64,000 nucleotides of DNA, from assembly GCA_006218045.1 (NCBI GenBank), contig VBWB01000019.1, positions 62,001 through 126,000 of the forward strand, written 5' to 3'. Shown one piece after another: positions 34,831-45,514 of this stretch (positions are counted from its first letter, which is position 1; every line of letters begins with the position of its first letter). The notes beneath the pieces are model-generated. The model made no database searches. It was not told where the DNA came from and was given only the letters and a program-made list of their open reading frames with translations. The translations under genes were made by a program, and so were the position numbers. Source of the stretch: Stygiobacter sp. (lineage in GTDB: Bacteria > Pseudomonadota > Alphaproteobacteria > Rhodospirillales > Magnetospirillaceae).

Positions 34831-35414
34831 TGCGTTGGCTGAAACCTGCTGCCTTCGCCGCCGCGTTGCTGCCCTTGGCCTGGCTGTTGTGGCGGGCCGG
34901 TTTCGGCTCGCTCGGCGTCAATCCGGTGGAGACCATCAACCGGTTCTTAGGCGATTGGGCGCTCCGTTTCCTGCTCATCGCCCTGGCGGTGACCCCGGTC
35001 CGGCAATGGACCGGCTGGTCAGCGCTGGCCCGGCTGCGCCGGATGATGGGGCTTTTCGCTTTTTTCTACGTCTGCCTGCATCTGGCATCCTATGTGGGCA
35101 TCGATCTGTTTTTCGACTGGGCGGCACTGTGGGCCGACGTGCTGAAGCGCAATTTCATCACCTTGGGCATGATCGCCGTGCTTTTGCTGGTGCCGTTGGC
35201 CCTGACCTCGACCAATGCCATGATCCGGCGCCTGGGCGGGGCGCGCTGGCGCCGGCTGCATCTTTTGGTGTTTCCGGCCTCTATCCTGGGGGTGGTGCAT
35301 TTCTGGATGATGGTCAAGGCCGACATCCGCGAACCCCTGGTTTACGCCGTACTCTTGGCGGTTTTGCTGGGCTGGCGCCTGTGGGGTTTCGCCCGTCGGG
35401 CGCAACGGGCATAA
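34830..35414 (+). CDS. msrQ: Heme-binding membrane subunit MsrQ
   Basis: A 194-residue integral membrane b-type cytochrome that feeds quinol-derived electrons to MsrP. About six hydrophobic helices; candidate heme histidines are in FYVCLHLASYVGIDL (about residue 87), RRLHLLVFPAS (about 145) and GVVHFWMM (about 158). RLRRMMGLFAFFY and TSTNAMIRRLG are family-typical. Coupled to msrP by a TGATG overlap. Confidence 0.93.
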   Translation: MRWLKPAAFAAALLPLAWLLWRAGFGSLGVNPVETINRFLGDWALRFLLIALAVTPVRQWTGWSALARLRRMMGLFAFFYVCLHLASYVGIDLFFDWAALWADVLKRNFITLGMIAVLLLVPLALTSTNAMIRRLGGARWRRLHLLVFPASILGVVHFWMMVKADIREPLVYAVLLAVLLGWRLWGFARRAQRA

Positions 35415-35421
35415 TGGGGGC

Positions 35422-35892
35422 ATGCGCAACCTTGTCCCCCTGACCGTCGCCCTGCTGATCCTGGCCGCCCCGGTAGCGGCCCAGGTCAAATTCAAGCGTT
35501 GCCTGACCGAGGCCGAGGTCAAGGTGGAGCAACTGGTCCGCCACGGCATCTTTCTGCGCGAGGGCGGCAATCGCTGCGACGAATATTACAATCCCGGCAC
35601 CGCCAGGATGTGGAAGGACTTCGATGCCAAGTTCGGCCCCCGGCTGGCGCAGCAGACGGCCAAGCGCAAGAAGGTGTTCGAGCGCGAGTTCAAGGACAAT
35701 CCGGTCGAGGTGATGACCTATTTCGACGGTCGGCTGGTGACCTATTACCGCTATTACCCGCTCAGCGTCGCCTATTGCGGCCATGTGGACAAGTTGCTGA
35801 AAGACATCAGCAAAACCGGTTGGGGCGCGTTCACCAGGCAGTCTGAAATCGTTCAGGCCGATGTCATCCACGACATGCGGGTGTGTAATTAG
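35422..35892 (+). CDS. Secreted hypothetical protein
   Basis: A 156-residue protein with a clear signal peptide (MRNLVPLTVALLILAAPVAAQ, cleavage about residue 20). The mature part is basic and contains four cysteines (positions about 27, 52, 118 and 155), compatible with periplasmic disulfides. It begins seven bases after msrQ, so it is probably the third gene of that transcript. No known domain recognised; a strong terminator follows. Confidence 0.7.
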   Translation: MRNLVPLTVALLILAAPVAAQVKFKRCLTEAEVKVEQLVRHGIFLREGGNRCDEYYNPGTARMWKDFDAKFGPRLAQQTAKRKKVFEREFKDNPVEVMTYFDGRLVTYYRYYPLSVAYCGHVDKLLKDISKTGWGAFTRQSEIVQADVIHDMRVCN

Positions 35893-35935
35893 GTTAAGGG
35901 CCGAAGGCCGGCCCGTGAACGGGCCCGCTCAAAAC

Positions 35936-35970
35936 AAAACCGCCCCGGCCTTGCGACCGGGGCGGTTTTT
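35936..35970. terminator. Strong rho-independent terminator
   Basis: AAAACCGCCCCGG and CCGGGGCGGTTTT form a perfect 13-bp GC-rich stem with an eight-base loop and a T-run on the plus side; the A-run on the other side makes it work for the minus strand as well. It separates the msrPQ operon from a convergent small membrane protein. Confidence 0.85.
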
Positions 35971-35989
35971 ATGCCGAACGCGTGAAAGC

Positions 35990-36211
35990 TTACGCCTCTT
36001 CGCCGCCGGTCGAGGCCAAGTACATGATGATGACCAGGAAGGTGGCGGTCAGGGCCAGGCCCAGATAGATCATGAAGCTGAGCGGGTTGGCGGTGCCGGG
36101 CGAGGCTACCGCCCCGAAGAACAGGCTGCCGACCACCGAGGTGGACAGGTACAGGGCGATCACCAGCACGCCGGCCACGGTCAGGCCGAGAACCTTGGGA
36201 AGAACGCTCAT
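35990..36211 (-). CDS. Small two-helix membrane protein (73 residues)
   Basis: A 73-residue protein with two hydrophobic helices (about residues 8-29 and 47-66) joined by a short loop (GAVASPGTANP), ending in TGGEEA. The start at 36211 is supported by AGGAG seven bases upstream; an ATG 24 bases earlier lacks a ribosome site. No family recognised. It stands alone, insulated by the terminator downstream and divergent from the glycogen operon. Confidence 0.68.
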   Translation of the reverse strand: MSVLPKVLGLTVAGVLVIALYLSTSVVGSLFFGAVASPGTANPLSFMIYLGLALTATFLVIIMYLASTGGEEA

Positions 36212-36414
36212 GAGACAAGCTCCTAAAAATTTCATTTGCCGGCCAGAATTCAGCCGGCCCCCTCGGCCAAAACCTCTACCAGATTGTGGACTTATCTGAA
36301 AGGGTAATCAGCCATGAAAAGGTGGAAAACCCCGTGCGCGTCGGCCCATCTGTTCTTGGCGGCCAAAGCCTGCTACCAAGGGGATGGCGCAATCGTGCCG
36401 GCAGGGGATGAACA

Positions 36415-38610
36415 ATGACCAAGAAGCACCCGCTCACGCTGGATCAGGCCGAGATCGGCGCCGTCGCCGCCGGCACCCATGGCAACCCCTTCGCCGTCTT
36501 GGGGCCGCATCACGGCCCTGACGGCTGGAGTCTGCGCGTCTTCGCCCCCGAGGCGGCGCGGGTGTGGGCCATCGGCCCGGCGGGCGAGGTGGAACTGGCC
36601 CGCCTGCATGCCGACGGTTTCTTCTGTGCCCCCCTGTCCGACGCCCTGGCGGCGTCGTACCGCCTGCGCCTGGATATCGGCGGCAGGATGATGGAGCGCG
36701 AGGACACCTATCGTTTCCCGCCGCTGTTGGGCGATCTGGACATCCATCTGCTGATGGAGGGCCGCCATCTGCGCACCTTCGAGAAGCTGGGCGCCCATCG
36801 GCGCGTGGTCGACGGCATCGCCGGCGTGCATTTCGCCCTTTGGGCGCCCAATGCCAAACGGGCGTCGGTGGTGGGCGATTTCAACGGCTGGGACGGGCGC
36901 CGCCACGTCATGCGCCTGCGCCATGACGCCGGAATGTGGGAATTGTTCATCCCCGGTCTCGGCAACGGCACCCATTACAAATACGAACTGATCGGCCCGC
37001 ACGACAACCTGCTGCCGCTGAAGGCCGATCCCTATGGCCATTATGCCGAGGTGCCGCCGCGCACCGCCTCGGTGGTCGCCGAGCTGGACGAGCGCGATTG
37101 GGCCGACGGCGCCTGGATGGCGGCGCAGGCCAAGCGCAACGACCGCCATGCCCCCATCTCTATCTACGAGGTGCATCTGGGCTCGTGGATGCGGGTGCCG
37201 GAAGACGGCAACCGCATGCTGAGCTATGGCGAGTTGGCCGACAAGCTGACCGCCTATGTCCAGGACATGGGCTTCACCCATGTGGAATTCCTGCCGGTGC
37301 ATGAGCATCCGTTCTCGGGCTCGTGGGGCTATCAGCCGGTGGGGCTGTTCGCGCCCACCTCGCGCCACGGCACGCCCGAGGATTTCCGCCTGCTGGTCGA
37401 GCGTCTGCATCAGGCCGGCATCGGTGTCATCATCGACTGGGTCGCCGGCCATTTCCCCCGCGATGCCCACGGCCTGCATCATTTCGACGGCACCCATCTG
37501 TACGAGCATGAAGACCCGCGCCTGGGCCTGCACAAGGATTGGGATACCCATATCTATAATTACGGTCGCACCGAGGTCAGGAACTTCCTGTATTCCAACG
37601 CGCTTTACTGGATGGAGCAATACCACGTCGACGGTCTGCGGGTGGATGCGGTGGCGTCCATGCTCTATCTGGATTATTCGCGCAGCCACGGTGAATGGCT
37701 GCCCAATCAATATGGCGGCAATGAGAACCTGGAAGCCATCGACTTCCTGCGGCAGATGAATGAAGTGGTCTATGCCGAACATCCCGGCGCCATGACCATC
37801 GCCGAGGAATCCACCGCCTGGCCCGGCGTCTCCAAGCCGACCTGGACCGGCGGCCTGGGCTTCGGCTTCAAGTGGAACATGGGCTGGATGCACGACACGC
37901 TCGATTATTTCAGCAAGGATCCCATCCACCGCCGCTTCCACCACGACAGCCTGACCTTCGGCCTGCTTTACGCCTTCAGCGAAAATTTCGTGCTGCCGCT
38001 GTCCCATGACGAGGTGGTGCACGGCAAGGGCAGCATCCTGGGCCGCATGCCGGGCGACGATTGGCAGCGTTTCGCCAATCTGCGCGCCTATTACGCCTTC
38101 ATGTGGACCCATCCGGGCAAGAAATTGCTGTTCATGGGGCAGGAATTCGGCCAGCAGCGCGAATGGAATTGCGAGGAATCGCTGGATTGGGACGTTTTGC
38201 GATATGGCCCGCATCTGGGGGCGCAGCGTCTGGTGCGCGACCTCAACCGCCTGTACCGGGTCGAGCCGGCGCTGCATCAACTGGATCACGACCCGGCGGG
38301 ATTCCAATGGGTGGATTGCAATGACCGCGACAACTCGGTGCTGTCCTTCCTGCGCCGGGGCTTCGACCGCGACGATTTCTGTCTGGTGGTGTGCAACCTG
38401 ACCCCGGTGGTGCGCTATGATTACCGCATCGGCGTGCCCCTGGGCGGGCGCTACCGCGAGGTGCTCAACACCGATTCGCACTGGTATGGCGGCTCCGACA
38501 TCAATAATGGCGATGGCGTCTGGGCCGACGACGCGCCCTGGCACGATCAACCCCTGTCGGTGACGGTGACCTTGCCGCCTTTGTCCACCTTGGTGTTCAA
38601 GCGGGCTTGA
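36415..38610 (+). CDS. glgB: 1,4-alpha-glucan branching enzyme
   Basis: A 731-residue GH13 enzyme that adds alpha-1,6 branches to glycogen. An N-terminal carbohydrate-binding/GlgB N domain is followed by the catalytic barrel: [21 protein letters not shown] (about residue 284), [18 protein letters not shown] with the nucleophile Asp (about 410), MTIAEEST with the acid/base Glu (about 463) and [12 protein letters not shown] (about 530). Normal length. It leads a four-gene operon; GGGGAT precedes the ATG. Confidence 0.97.
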   Translation: MTKKHPLTLDQAEIGAVAAGTHGNPFAVLGPHHGPDGWSLRVFAPEAARVWAIGPAGEVELARLHADGFFCAPLSDALAASYRLRLDIGGRMMEREDTYRFPPLLGDLDIHLLMEGRHLRTFEKLGAHRRVVDGIAGVHFALWAPNAKRASVVGDFNGWDGRRHVMRLRHDAGMWELFIPGLGNGTHYKYELIGPHDNLLPLKADPYGHYAEVPPRTASVVAELDERDWADGAWMAAQAKRNDRHAPISIYEVHLGSWMRVPEDGNRMLSYGELADKLTAYVQDMGFTHVEFLPVHEHPFSGSWGYQPVGLFAPTSRHGTPEDFRLLVERLHQAGIGVIIDWVAGHFPRDAHGLHHFDGTHLYEHEDPRLGLHKDWDTHIYNYGRTEVRNFLYSNALYWMEQYHVDGLRVDAVASMLYLDYSRSHGEWLPNQYGGNENLEAIDFLRQMNEVVYAEHPGAMTIAEESTAWPGVSKPTWTGGLGFGFKWNMGWMHDTLDYFSKDPIHRRFHHDSLTFGLLYAFSENFVLPLSHDEVVHGKGSILGRMPGDDWQRFANLRAYYAFMWTHPGKKLLFMGQEFGQQREWNCEESLDWDVLRYGPHLGAQRLVRDLNRLYRVEPALHQLDHDPAGFQWVDCNDRDNSVLSFLRRGFDRDDFCLVVCNLTPVVRYDYRIGVPLGGRYREVLNTDSHWYGGSDINNGDGVWADDAPWHDQPLSVTVTLPPLSTLVFKRA

Positions 38611-38667
38611 ATGGGGGCGGTTTCCATGGCTTCTTGCACCAATTCAAGCTGACGGATCACATCTTCC

Positions 38668-40797
38668 ATGCCTCATCGCCGTCGTATCTGGCCCGGTTCC
38701 CCCTATCCCCTGGGTGCCACCTGGGATGGCAACGGCGTCAATTTCGCCTTGTTCTCGGCCCATGCCGAAGCGGTGGAACTGTGCCTGTTCGACTCTAACG
38801 GCCGTGAGGTCGAACGTATCCATCTGCCCGAATACACCGATCAGGTCTGGCACGGCTATCTGCCCGATGCGCGGCCCGGCCTGTTGTACGGCTATCGTGT
38901 CCACGGCCCCTATGACCCGACCGAAGGGCATCGCTTCAACGCAGCCAAGTTGCTGATTGACCCTTATGCCAAGGCGCTTTCCGGCCAGTTGCTGTGGTCG
39001 GACACCCATTTCGGTTTCAAGCTGGGCAATCCGCGCGCCGACATGATCATCGACAAGCGCGACAATGCCCGTTTCCTGCCCAAATGCCGGGTGGTGGACA
39101 CCGCCTTCACCTGGGGCGATGACCGCCGGCCCAACCGGCCTTGGGCGGAAACGGTGATCTACGAGGCCCATGTGCGCGGCTTCACCATGAAGCATCCGCA
39201 GGTGCCGACCCAGCATCGCGGTACCTTTTTGGGGCTGTCGCACCCGGCGGTGGTGGATTATCTGGTGAAACTGGGCATCACCGCGGTGGAATTGCTGCCG
39301 GTCCATGCCATCGTCGACGAGCGGCATCTGATCGACCAGGGCTTGCGCAATTATTGGGGCTATAACCCCATCGGCTTTTTTGCCGCCGATCCGCGCTATT
39401 ACGGCGCCTCGTCCCACGGCGATTTCAAGACCATGGTCGGACGTCTGCACGAGGCCGGCATCGAAGTCATTCTGGATGTGGTCTACAACCACACCGCCGA
39501 GGGCAATCATCTGGGGCCGACGCTCAGCTACAAGGGCATCGACAATGCCAGCTATTACCGGCTGATGCCGGGCCAGCTCCAGCATTACGAAAACTATTCC
39601 GGTTGCGGCAATACGCTGCAACTGTCCCATCCGCGCGTATTGCAGATGGTCATGGATTCCTTGCGCTATTGGGTCGAGGACATGCATGTGGACGGTTTCC
39701 GCTTCGATCTGGCGGCGTCGTTGGCACGCGAGAAATCCGGCTTTGACGGCGGCTCGGGCTTTTTGGACGCGGTGCGCCAGGATCCGGTGCTCTCAAGGGT
39801 CAAGCTGATCGCCGAGCCCTGGGACATCGGTGGCGACGGCTATCGTCTGGGCGCCTTCCCCCCCGGCTGGTCGGAATGGAATGGACGTTATCGCGACAGC
39901 GTGCGCCGGTTCTGGCGCGGCGATGGCGGGTTGATCGGCGATCTGGCCTCGCGCCTGACCGGGTCCAGCGACCTGTTCGGCTGGGGCGGGCGGCGGCCTT
40001 GGGCCAGCATGAATTTCGTCACCTGCCATGACGGCTTCACCATGGCCGATCTGGTCGCCTACGAGAAAAAGCGCAACGACGCCAACATGGAAGCCAACCG
40101 CGACGGCACGGATGCCAATTATTCGTGGAATTGCGGCATCGAAGGCCCGACCGAGCAGCCCAAGGTGCGCGCGCTTCGCACCCAGCAGATGCGCAACCTG
40201 ATGGCGACGCTTTTACTGTCGCAAGGGGTGCCGATGATCCTGGCCGGCGACGAATTCGGGCGCAGTCAGGGCGGCAACAACAATGCCTATTGCCAGGACA
40301 ACGATATTTCCTGGGTCGATTGGGACGATCAGGACCCGATCATGCTGGACTTCGTCCGCCGGTTGATCAAACTGCGCCGCGACCACCCGGTGTTCAGCCG
40401 TCCGCGCTTCTTCAACGGTGTGCGCCGGCCCGGACAGGTCATCAAGGACATCACCTGGGTGACGCCGGAAGGTTTGGAAATGAGCGACGCCGATTGGGCC
40501 ATGCCCTATGCCCGCTCGTTGGGCTGCGTGCTGGGCGGCGACAGCGATGAAATCCAGGCCCATACCGCCGGCGGTCAGGCCGACGATACCTTCATGCTGC
40601 TGATGAACGCTTATACCGAGATCATCTTCTACACCCTGCCGCCGCCGCAGTTGGCCAAGCGCTGGGAGGTGGTGATCGACACCGCCCGCATGGATTCCGT
40701 CCACGCGGACGAAACCTGCGCCGCCGGCAGTCGTTTTCCGGTCAAGCCCCATTCGCTGACGGTGTTGCGTCGGCGCCATGACCCATCCGACCAATAA
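38668..40797 (+). CDS. glgX: Glycogen debranching enzyme GlgX
   Basis: A 709-residue isoamylase-type GH13 enzyme that cleaves alpha-1,6 branches. GSPYPLGATWDGNGVNFALFSAHAEAVELCLFD is the N-terminal early-set domain; EAHVRGFTMKHP, YWGYNPIGFFAADPRY, DGFRFDLAASLARE (nucleophile Asp, about residue 350), KLIAEPWDIGG (acid/base Glu, about 387) and FVTCHDGFTMADLV complete the catalytic core. It follows glgB after 57 bases. Confidence 0.97.
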   Translation: MPHRRRIWPGSPYPLGATWDGNGVNFALFSAHAEAVELCLFDSNGREVERIHLPEYTDQVWHGYLPDARPGLLYGYRVHGPYDPTEGHRFNAAKLLIDPYAKALSGQLLWSDTHFGFKLGNPRADMIIDKRDNARFLPKCRVVDTAFTWGDDRRPNRPWAETVIYEAHVRGFTMKHPQVPTQHRGTFLGLSHPAVVDYLVKLGITAVELLPVHAIVDERHLIDQGLRNYWGYNPIGFFAADPRYYGASSHGDFKTMVGRLHEAGIEVILDVVYNHTAEGNHLGPTLSYKGIDNASYYRLMPGQLQHYENYSGCGNTLQLSHPRVLQMVMDSLRYWVEDMHVDGFRFDLAASLAREKSGFDGGSGFLDAVRQDPVLSRVKLIAEPWDIGGDGYRLGAFPPGWSEWNGRYRDSVRRFWRGDGGLIGDLASRLTGSSDLFGWGGRRPWASMNFVTCHDGFTMADLVAYEKKRNDANMEANRDGTDANYSWNCGIEGPTEQPKVRALRTQQMRNLMATLLLSQGVPMILAGDEFGRSQGGNNNAYCQDNDISWVDWDDQDPIMLDFVRRLIKLRRDHPVFSRPRFFNGVRRPGQVIKDITWVTPEGLEMSDADWAMPYARSLGCVLGGDSDEIQAHTAGGQADDTFMLLMNAYTEIIFYTLPPPQLAKRWEVVIDTARMDSVHADETCAAGSRFPVKPHSLTVLRRRHDPSDQ

Positions 40798-40807
40798 GGA
40801 TCCGACC

Positions 40808-43006
40808 ATGACCGCATCCGACACGCTCGACCAATTGGCGCGACTGGCCGGGATTGAAGATGGCTGGTGGGATTTCTACGGCCAGTGGCGGGTCGTGCCG
40901 GAAAGTACCAAGCGGGTGTTTCTGCGCGCCATGGGCTTCGCCATCGACGGCGAGGCCGAATTGGCGGCCAGTCTGGCCGAGTTCGACCAGCGCCCGTGGC
41001 GTCGACTGCTCGAGCCGGTGACGGTGGTCGAGCAGGGCGCTGACATGTGGGTGACGCTGACCATGCCGGCGACCGCCGACAAGGACATGCTGGCTTGGAC
41101 CGTCACCACCGAGGACGGCGCCCGCCATAGCGGTCGGGTGCAGGTGGACAGCCAAGTGTGGATCGAGGAACGTTGGCTGGATGGTGTCTTGATCAAGCGC
41201 TGGCGGTTGGTGCTGCCGGCGGGGGTGCCGCCGGGCTACCACCGTCTGGAGATCCAGACCAAGGCGGGGGCCGCCCAGGCCCAACTGGTGGTGGCGCCAC
41301 CCCGCGCCTTCGTCCCCAAGGTGGTGCAGGGCGCCGGCGCCTGGGGCATCGCCACCCAGATTTATGCCCTGCGCGACCCGACCGACTGGGGGGTGGGCAC
41401 TTACGGCTCGCTCGCCCGGCTGGCGGCGGGGGCGGCGCGGCTGGGGGCGGCGACCATCGGTGTCAACCCGCTGCATGCCCTGTTCCCGACCCAGCCCGAC
41501 AAGTTCAGCCCCTATGCGCCGTCGTCGCGCCGGTTTTTGAATGTCGGCTATCTGGATGTCGAGGCCATCCCCGAATTCACCACCTGCCGGGCGGCCAAGC
41601 GGCTTTATGCCTCGCCCGGCTTCCAGGCCAGTCTGGATCGCCTGCGCGCCACTCCCATGGTCGAATATGTCGATGTCGCCCATCTGCAAGGCCCGATCCT
41701 GGCCGAACTTTACGCCTGGTTCCGGGCCGAGCATCTGGCGGCGGGCGATGACCGCGCCCAGGCCTTCCGCGCCTTCCTGGCCAAGGGCGGCGACAAGGCC
41801 CGGCTGTTTTGCACCTTCGAGGCCCTGGCCGAGCATTTCGGCCGCGCCGGCACACCCTATTGGCGTCATTGGCCCCAGCAATACCAGCACCCCGATAATC
41901 CAGGGGTGGCCCAATTCGCCGCCGAACACGCGGACAAGGTGGAGTTTTACGGCTGGCTGCAATTCGTCGCCGACGAACAATTGGCAGCCGCGCACCGCGC
42001 TGGCCTTGAAGCCGGGGCCGGCATCGGCCTTTATCGCGATCTGGGCGTCGGCATCGCCGGCGACGGCGCCGATGCCTGGATGGAACAGGAGCGGCTGGCC
42101 TTGGGCGTTTCCGTCGGCGCCCCGCCCGACCCGCTGGCCTTGAAGGGGCAGGATTGGGGCTTGGCCCCCTTCAACCCCATAACCTTGCGCGAAGCGGCCT
42201 ACGAGCCCTTCATCGCCGTCATGCGCGCCAACATGACCCATGCCGGCGCCCTGCGCCTGGATCACGCCATGGCGTTGCAGCGGCTTTATTGGGTGCCGCC
42301 GGGGGTGGATGCCGACCAGGGCGCCTATGTGCGCTATCCGGTGGATGATCTGTTCCGGCTGGTGGCGCTGGAATCGCAACGCAACCAATGCCTGATCATC
42401 GGCGAGGATCTGGGCACCGTGCCCGAGGGCTTCCGCGAGCGCATGGACCGCATGGCCCTGTTCGCCTATCGCGTCATGGTGTTCGAGAAGACCGGTCCCG
42501 ACCGCTTCAAGGCGCCGGAAGAGTTCCAGGACCAGGCCCTGTCCATTTTCGCCACCCACGATCTGCCCAGTTTGCGTGGCTGGTGGAACGGCATCGACAT
42601 CGACTCGCGCGAACGTCTCGACCTTTATCCGCGCCCCGGCATGGCCGAACACGAGCGCCATGCCCGCGCCACCGACCGTGCCGCCCTGGTGGCGGCGCTG
42701 GCCGGCCAGGGGCTACTGGACCAAGACTTTCCCGTGGACGGGGAACTGTCCGACGAACAGGTGCTGAGTTTGGCCGATGCCGCCCATCTGTATCTGGCCC
42801 GGGCCAAGTCACGGTTGATGATGGTGCAGTTGGAGGACGTGTTGGGGTTGAACCTGCAAATGAATCTGCCGGGCACCGTCAACCAGCATCCCAATTGGCG
42901 CCGCCGCTTTGCCGGTGAAGTCCAGACCGTGCTGGATGACTTCCGGCTTGTGCGTATGTCGGGGGCTTTACGTCAGGCAAGGCCGCGATGCAATGAAACG
43001 CCTTGA
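40808..43006 (+). CDS. malQ: 4-alpha-glucanotransferase
   Basis: A 732-residue GH77 amylomaltase that disproportionates maltodextrins. GHY-like N-terminal MalQ domain, then WGVGTYGSLARLAAGAA, QPDKFSPYAPSSRRFLNVGYLD, LRLDHAMALQRLYWVPPG with the nucleophile Asp (about residue 485), CLIIGEDLGTVPEGFRERM with the acid/base Glu (about 537) and FATHDLPSLRGWW. The start at 40808 is set by AAGGAT; an earlier ATG overlaps glgX and lacks a site. Confidence 0.95.
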   Translation: MTASDTLDQLARLAGIEDGWWDFYGQWRVVPESTKRVFLRAMGFAIDGEAELAASLAEFDQRPWRRLLEPVTVVEQGADMWVTLTMPATADKDMLAWTVTTEDGARHSGRVQVDSQVWIEERWLDGVLIKRWRLVLPAGVPPGYHRLEIQTKAGAAQAQLVVAPPRAFVPKVVQGAGAWGIATQIYALRDPTDWGVGTYGSLARLAAGAARLGAATIGVNPLHALFPTQPDKFSPYAPSSRRFLNVGYLDVEAIPEFTTCRAAKRLYASPGFQASLDRLRATPMVEYVDVAHLQGPILAELYAWFRAEHLAAGDDRAQAFRAFLAKGGDKARLFCTFEALAEHFGRAGTPYWRHWPQQYQHPDNPGVAQFAAEHADKVEFYGWLQFVADEQLAAAHRAGLEAGAGIGLYRDLGVGIAGDGADAWMEQERLALGVSVGAPPDPLALKGQDWGLAPFNPITLREAAYEPFIAVMRANMTHAGALRLDHAMALQRLYWVPPGVDADQGAYVRYPVDDLFRLVALESQRNQCLIIGEDLGTVPEGFRERMDRMALFAYRVMVFEKTGPDRFKAPEEFQDQALSIFATHDLPSLRGWWNGIDIDSRERLDLYPRPGMAEHERHARATDRAALVAALAGQGLLDQDFPVDGELSDEQVLSLADAAHLYLARAKSRLMMVQLEDVLGLNLQMNLPGTVNQHPNWRRRFAGEVQTVLDDFRLVRMSGALRQARPRCNETP

Positions 43007-43066
43007 CTTGGGTGCGGGTTCAGGCGACTTCGTAACGCGTAGGGTTTAGGCGGGAAGGACCAAAGC

Positions 43067-45514
43067 ATGCACCGTGTCGGACCTCCGGTGGTCAAGCTGC
43101 TCGACGACGATGTGGAGAGCATCAAGTACTCGCTGGCCAGCCATCTGCTGTATTCGGTGGGCAAGGAGCCCATCAGCGCCACCGCGCGCGACTGGTTCAT
43201 GGCCGCCGCCTACGCCGTGCGCGACCGGGTGTCGGAGCACTGGATGCCGACGCTCAACCGCTATTACGCCGAGGACAGGAAGCGCGTCTATTACATGTCC
43301 ATGGAATTCCTGATCGGGCGGACCTTGTCCAATTCCATGATCAATCTGGACATCTACGACACCGTCAAGCAGGCCGTCACCGACATGGGCGTCGATTTCG
43401 ACGAGGTGTTGGGATGGGAAGTGGAAGCGGCCCTGGGCAATGGCGGTCTGGGCCGTCTGGCCGCCTGTCTGCTGGATTCCATGGCCACCTTGGGGGTGCC
43501 GGGTTTCGGCTATGGCATCCGCTACGATTACGGCATGTTCACCCAGCACGTCGAGCACGGCTGGCAGGTGGAAAGCCCGGAAAACTGGCTGCGCTACGGC
43601 AATCCATGGGAATTCGCCCGCCCCGGCATCATCTATCCGGTGCGCTTCGGCGGTCGCGTCGTCCATTACAAGGACGTCTTGGGCCACACCCGCGCCCAGT
43701 GGATGGACACCGAGGAGGTCATGGCCATGGCCTATGACGTGCCCATTCCCGGCTATGGCGGCAGGACCGTCAACAATCTGCGCCTGTGGACGGCCAAATC
43801 CACCCGTGAATTCGACCTGAAATACTTCAACGCCGGCAATTATATCGAGGCGGTGCGCGACAAGGCGGAATCGGAAACCCTGTCCAAGGTGCTGTATCCG
43901 TCCGATCTGACCGATCGCGGCAAGGAGTTGCGTTTCAAACAGGAATATTTCTTCGTCGCCGCCTCGATCCAGGACATCCTGTCCCGCTTCCGGAAGGCGC
44001 ATAGCGATTGGGACAAGCTGCCCGACAAGGTGGCGGTGCAACTCAACGACACCCATCCGGCCATGGTGGTGGCGGAACTGATGCGGGTGCTGGTGGACGA
44101 ATACCAGATCGACTGGCACCGCGCCTGGGCCCTGACCCGGGCCACCTGCGCCTATACCAACCACACGCTTTTGCCCGAGGCCCTGGAAACCTGGCCGGTG
44201 GATCTGTTCCAGCGGGTATTGCCGCGCCACCTGGAAATCATCTTCCAGCTCAATCACGAATTCCTGCAAGAGGTCCGCCATCGTCATCCCGGCGACAACG
44301 ACCTGTTGCGCCGGGTCTCGGTGATCGCCGAGGAAGGTGACCGCCGGGTGCGCATGGGCCATCTGGCGGTGATCGGCAGCCATAAGGTCAACGGCGTCGC
44401 CGCCATCCATACCGGGCCGACCATCTTCTCGGATTTCAATCACCTCAATCCGGGCAAGATCACCAACAAGACCAACGGGGTGACGCCGCGCCGCTGGCTG
44501 CTTTTGTCCAATCCGGGGTTGGCGGCGCTGATTTCCGGCCGGATCGGCAAGGATTGGGTCACCCATCTGGACCAGCTGAAAAAGCTGGAACCCCTGGCCG
44601 TCGATGCCGATTTCCGCGCCCGCTTCAGTGCCGTCAAGCATGCCAACAAGGTCCGTCTGGCCGAGGTCATCGCCCAGCGCCTGGGTGTGGACATCAGCCC
44701 CGATTCCCTGTTCGACGTGCAGATCAAGCGTATTCACGAATACAAGCGCCAGCTCCTCAATGTCTTGCACGTCATCAGCCGCTATTCGCGCATCCGCGCC
44801 AATCCGCTGGTGGATGTGGTGCCGCGCGTCGTCATCATCGGCGGCAAGGCGGCACCGGGCTATCTATTGGCCAAGCTGATCATCAAGCTGATCAACGACG
44901 TGGCCGACGTGGTCAACAACGATCCCCTGGTCGGCGACAAGCTGAAAGTGGTCTTCATCCCCAATTACAACGTCTCCACCGCCGAACTGGTGATGCCGGC
45001 GGCCGATCTGTCGGAACAGATTTCCACCGCCGGCACCGAGGCCTCGGGCACCGGCAACATGAAGATGAGCATGAACGGGGCCTTGACCATCGGCACCTGG
45101 GACGGCGCCAATGTGGAAATCTGCGAGGAAGTGGGCGAGGAAAACATGTTCCTGTTCGGCTTGACCGCGCAGGAGGTGGCCCGCCTGCGCGTCGACGGCT
45201 ATAGCCCGCGCGCCGCCATCGCCGCCAATCCGGATCTGAAGCGGGCCATCGATCTGATCGCCTCGGGCTATTTCTCGCCCGACGAGCCGGAACGCTTCGC
45301 GGCAATCGTCGACATTCTCACCAATTCCGACCATTACCTGCTGACCGCCGATTTCGCTGTCTACGTGGCGGCGCAGGAGCGCGTCGACCAATTATACCGC
45401 GACCAACCGGAATGGAATCGCAAGGCCATCTTGAATGTCGCCCGCATGGGCAAGTTCTCATCCGATCGCACGGTATCGGAATATGCCCGCGATATCTGGG
45501 GGGTGCCGGTCTGA
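43067..45514 (+). CDS. glgP: Glycogen/starch/alpha-glucan phosphorylase
   Basis: An 815-residue GT35 phosphorylase releasing glucose-1-phosphate from glycogen. Diagnostic segments: YYMSMEFLIGRTLSNS, ALGNGGLGRLAACLLDS (about residue 125), YGIRYDYGMF, TNKTNGVTPRRWL (about 470), QIKRIHEYKRQLLN (about 550) and GTEASGTGNMKMSMNGALTIGT near 660, whose Lys after GNM carries PLP. Full length. Last glycogen gene. No glgA or glgC lies in this window, so the operon is geared to branching and breakdown. Confidence 0.97.
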   Translation: MHRVGPPVVKLLDDDVESIKYSLASHLLYSVGKEPISATARDWFMAAAYAVRDRVSEHWMPTLNRYYAEDRKRVYYMSMEFLIGRTLSNSMINLDIYDTVKQAVTDMGVDFDEVLGWEVEAALGNGGLGRLAACLLDSMATLGVPGFGYGIRYDYGMFTQHVEHGWQVESPENWLRYGNPWEFARPGIIYPVRFGGRVVHYKDVLGHTRAQWMDTEEVMAMAYDVPIPGYGGRTVNNLRLWTAKSTREFDLKYFNAGNYIEAVRDKAESETLSKVLYPSDLTDRGKELRFKQEYFFVAASIQDILSRFRKAHSDWDKLPDKVAVQLNDTHPAMVVAELMRVLVDEYQIDWHRAWALTRATCAYTNHTLLPEALETWPVDLFQRVLPRHLEIIFQLNHEFLQEVRHRHPGDNDLLRRVSVIAEEGDRRVRMGHLAVIGSHKVNGVAAIHTGPTIFSDFNHLNPGKITNKTNGVTPRRWLLLSNPGLAALISGRIGKDWVTHLDQLKKLEPLAVDADFRARFSAVKHANKVRLAEVIAQRLGVDISPDSLFDVQIKRIHEYKRQLLNVLHVISRYSRIRANPLVDVVPRVVIIGGKAAPGYLLAKLIIKLINDVADVVNNDPLVGDKLKVVFIPNYNVSTAELVMPAADLSEQISTAGTEASGTGNMKMSMNGALTIGTWDGANVEICEEVGEENMFLFGLTAQEVARLRVDGYSPRAAIAANPDLKRAIDLIASGYFSPDEPERFAAIVDILTNSDHYLLTADFAVYVAAQERVDQLYRDQPEWNRKAILNVARMGKFSSDRTVSEYARDIWGVPV

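Noticed and set aside
36236-36414. GCCGGC direct/inverted pair around GAATTC before glgB
   Set aside because: Each six-base unit is self-palindromic and common in such GC-rich DNA; too short to support an operator.
36373-38550. Minus-strand open frame of 725 codons opposite glgB
   Set aside because: Pure antisense of a strongly conserved enzyme; low-complexity composition and no motif of its own.
40742-42661. Minus-strand open frame of 639 codons opposite malQ
   Set aside because: Same reason: high-GC shadow of a well-supported gene.
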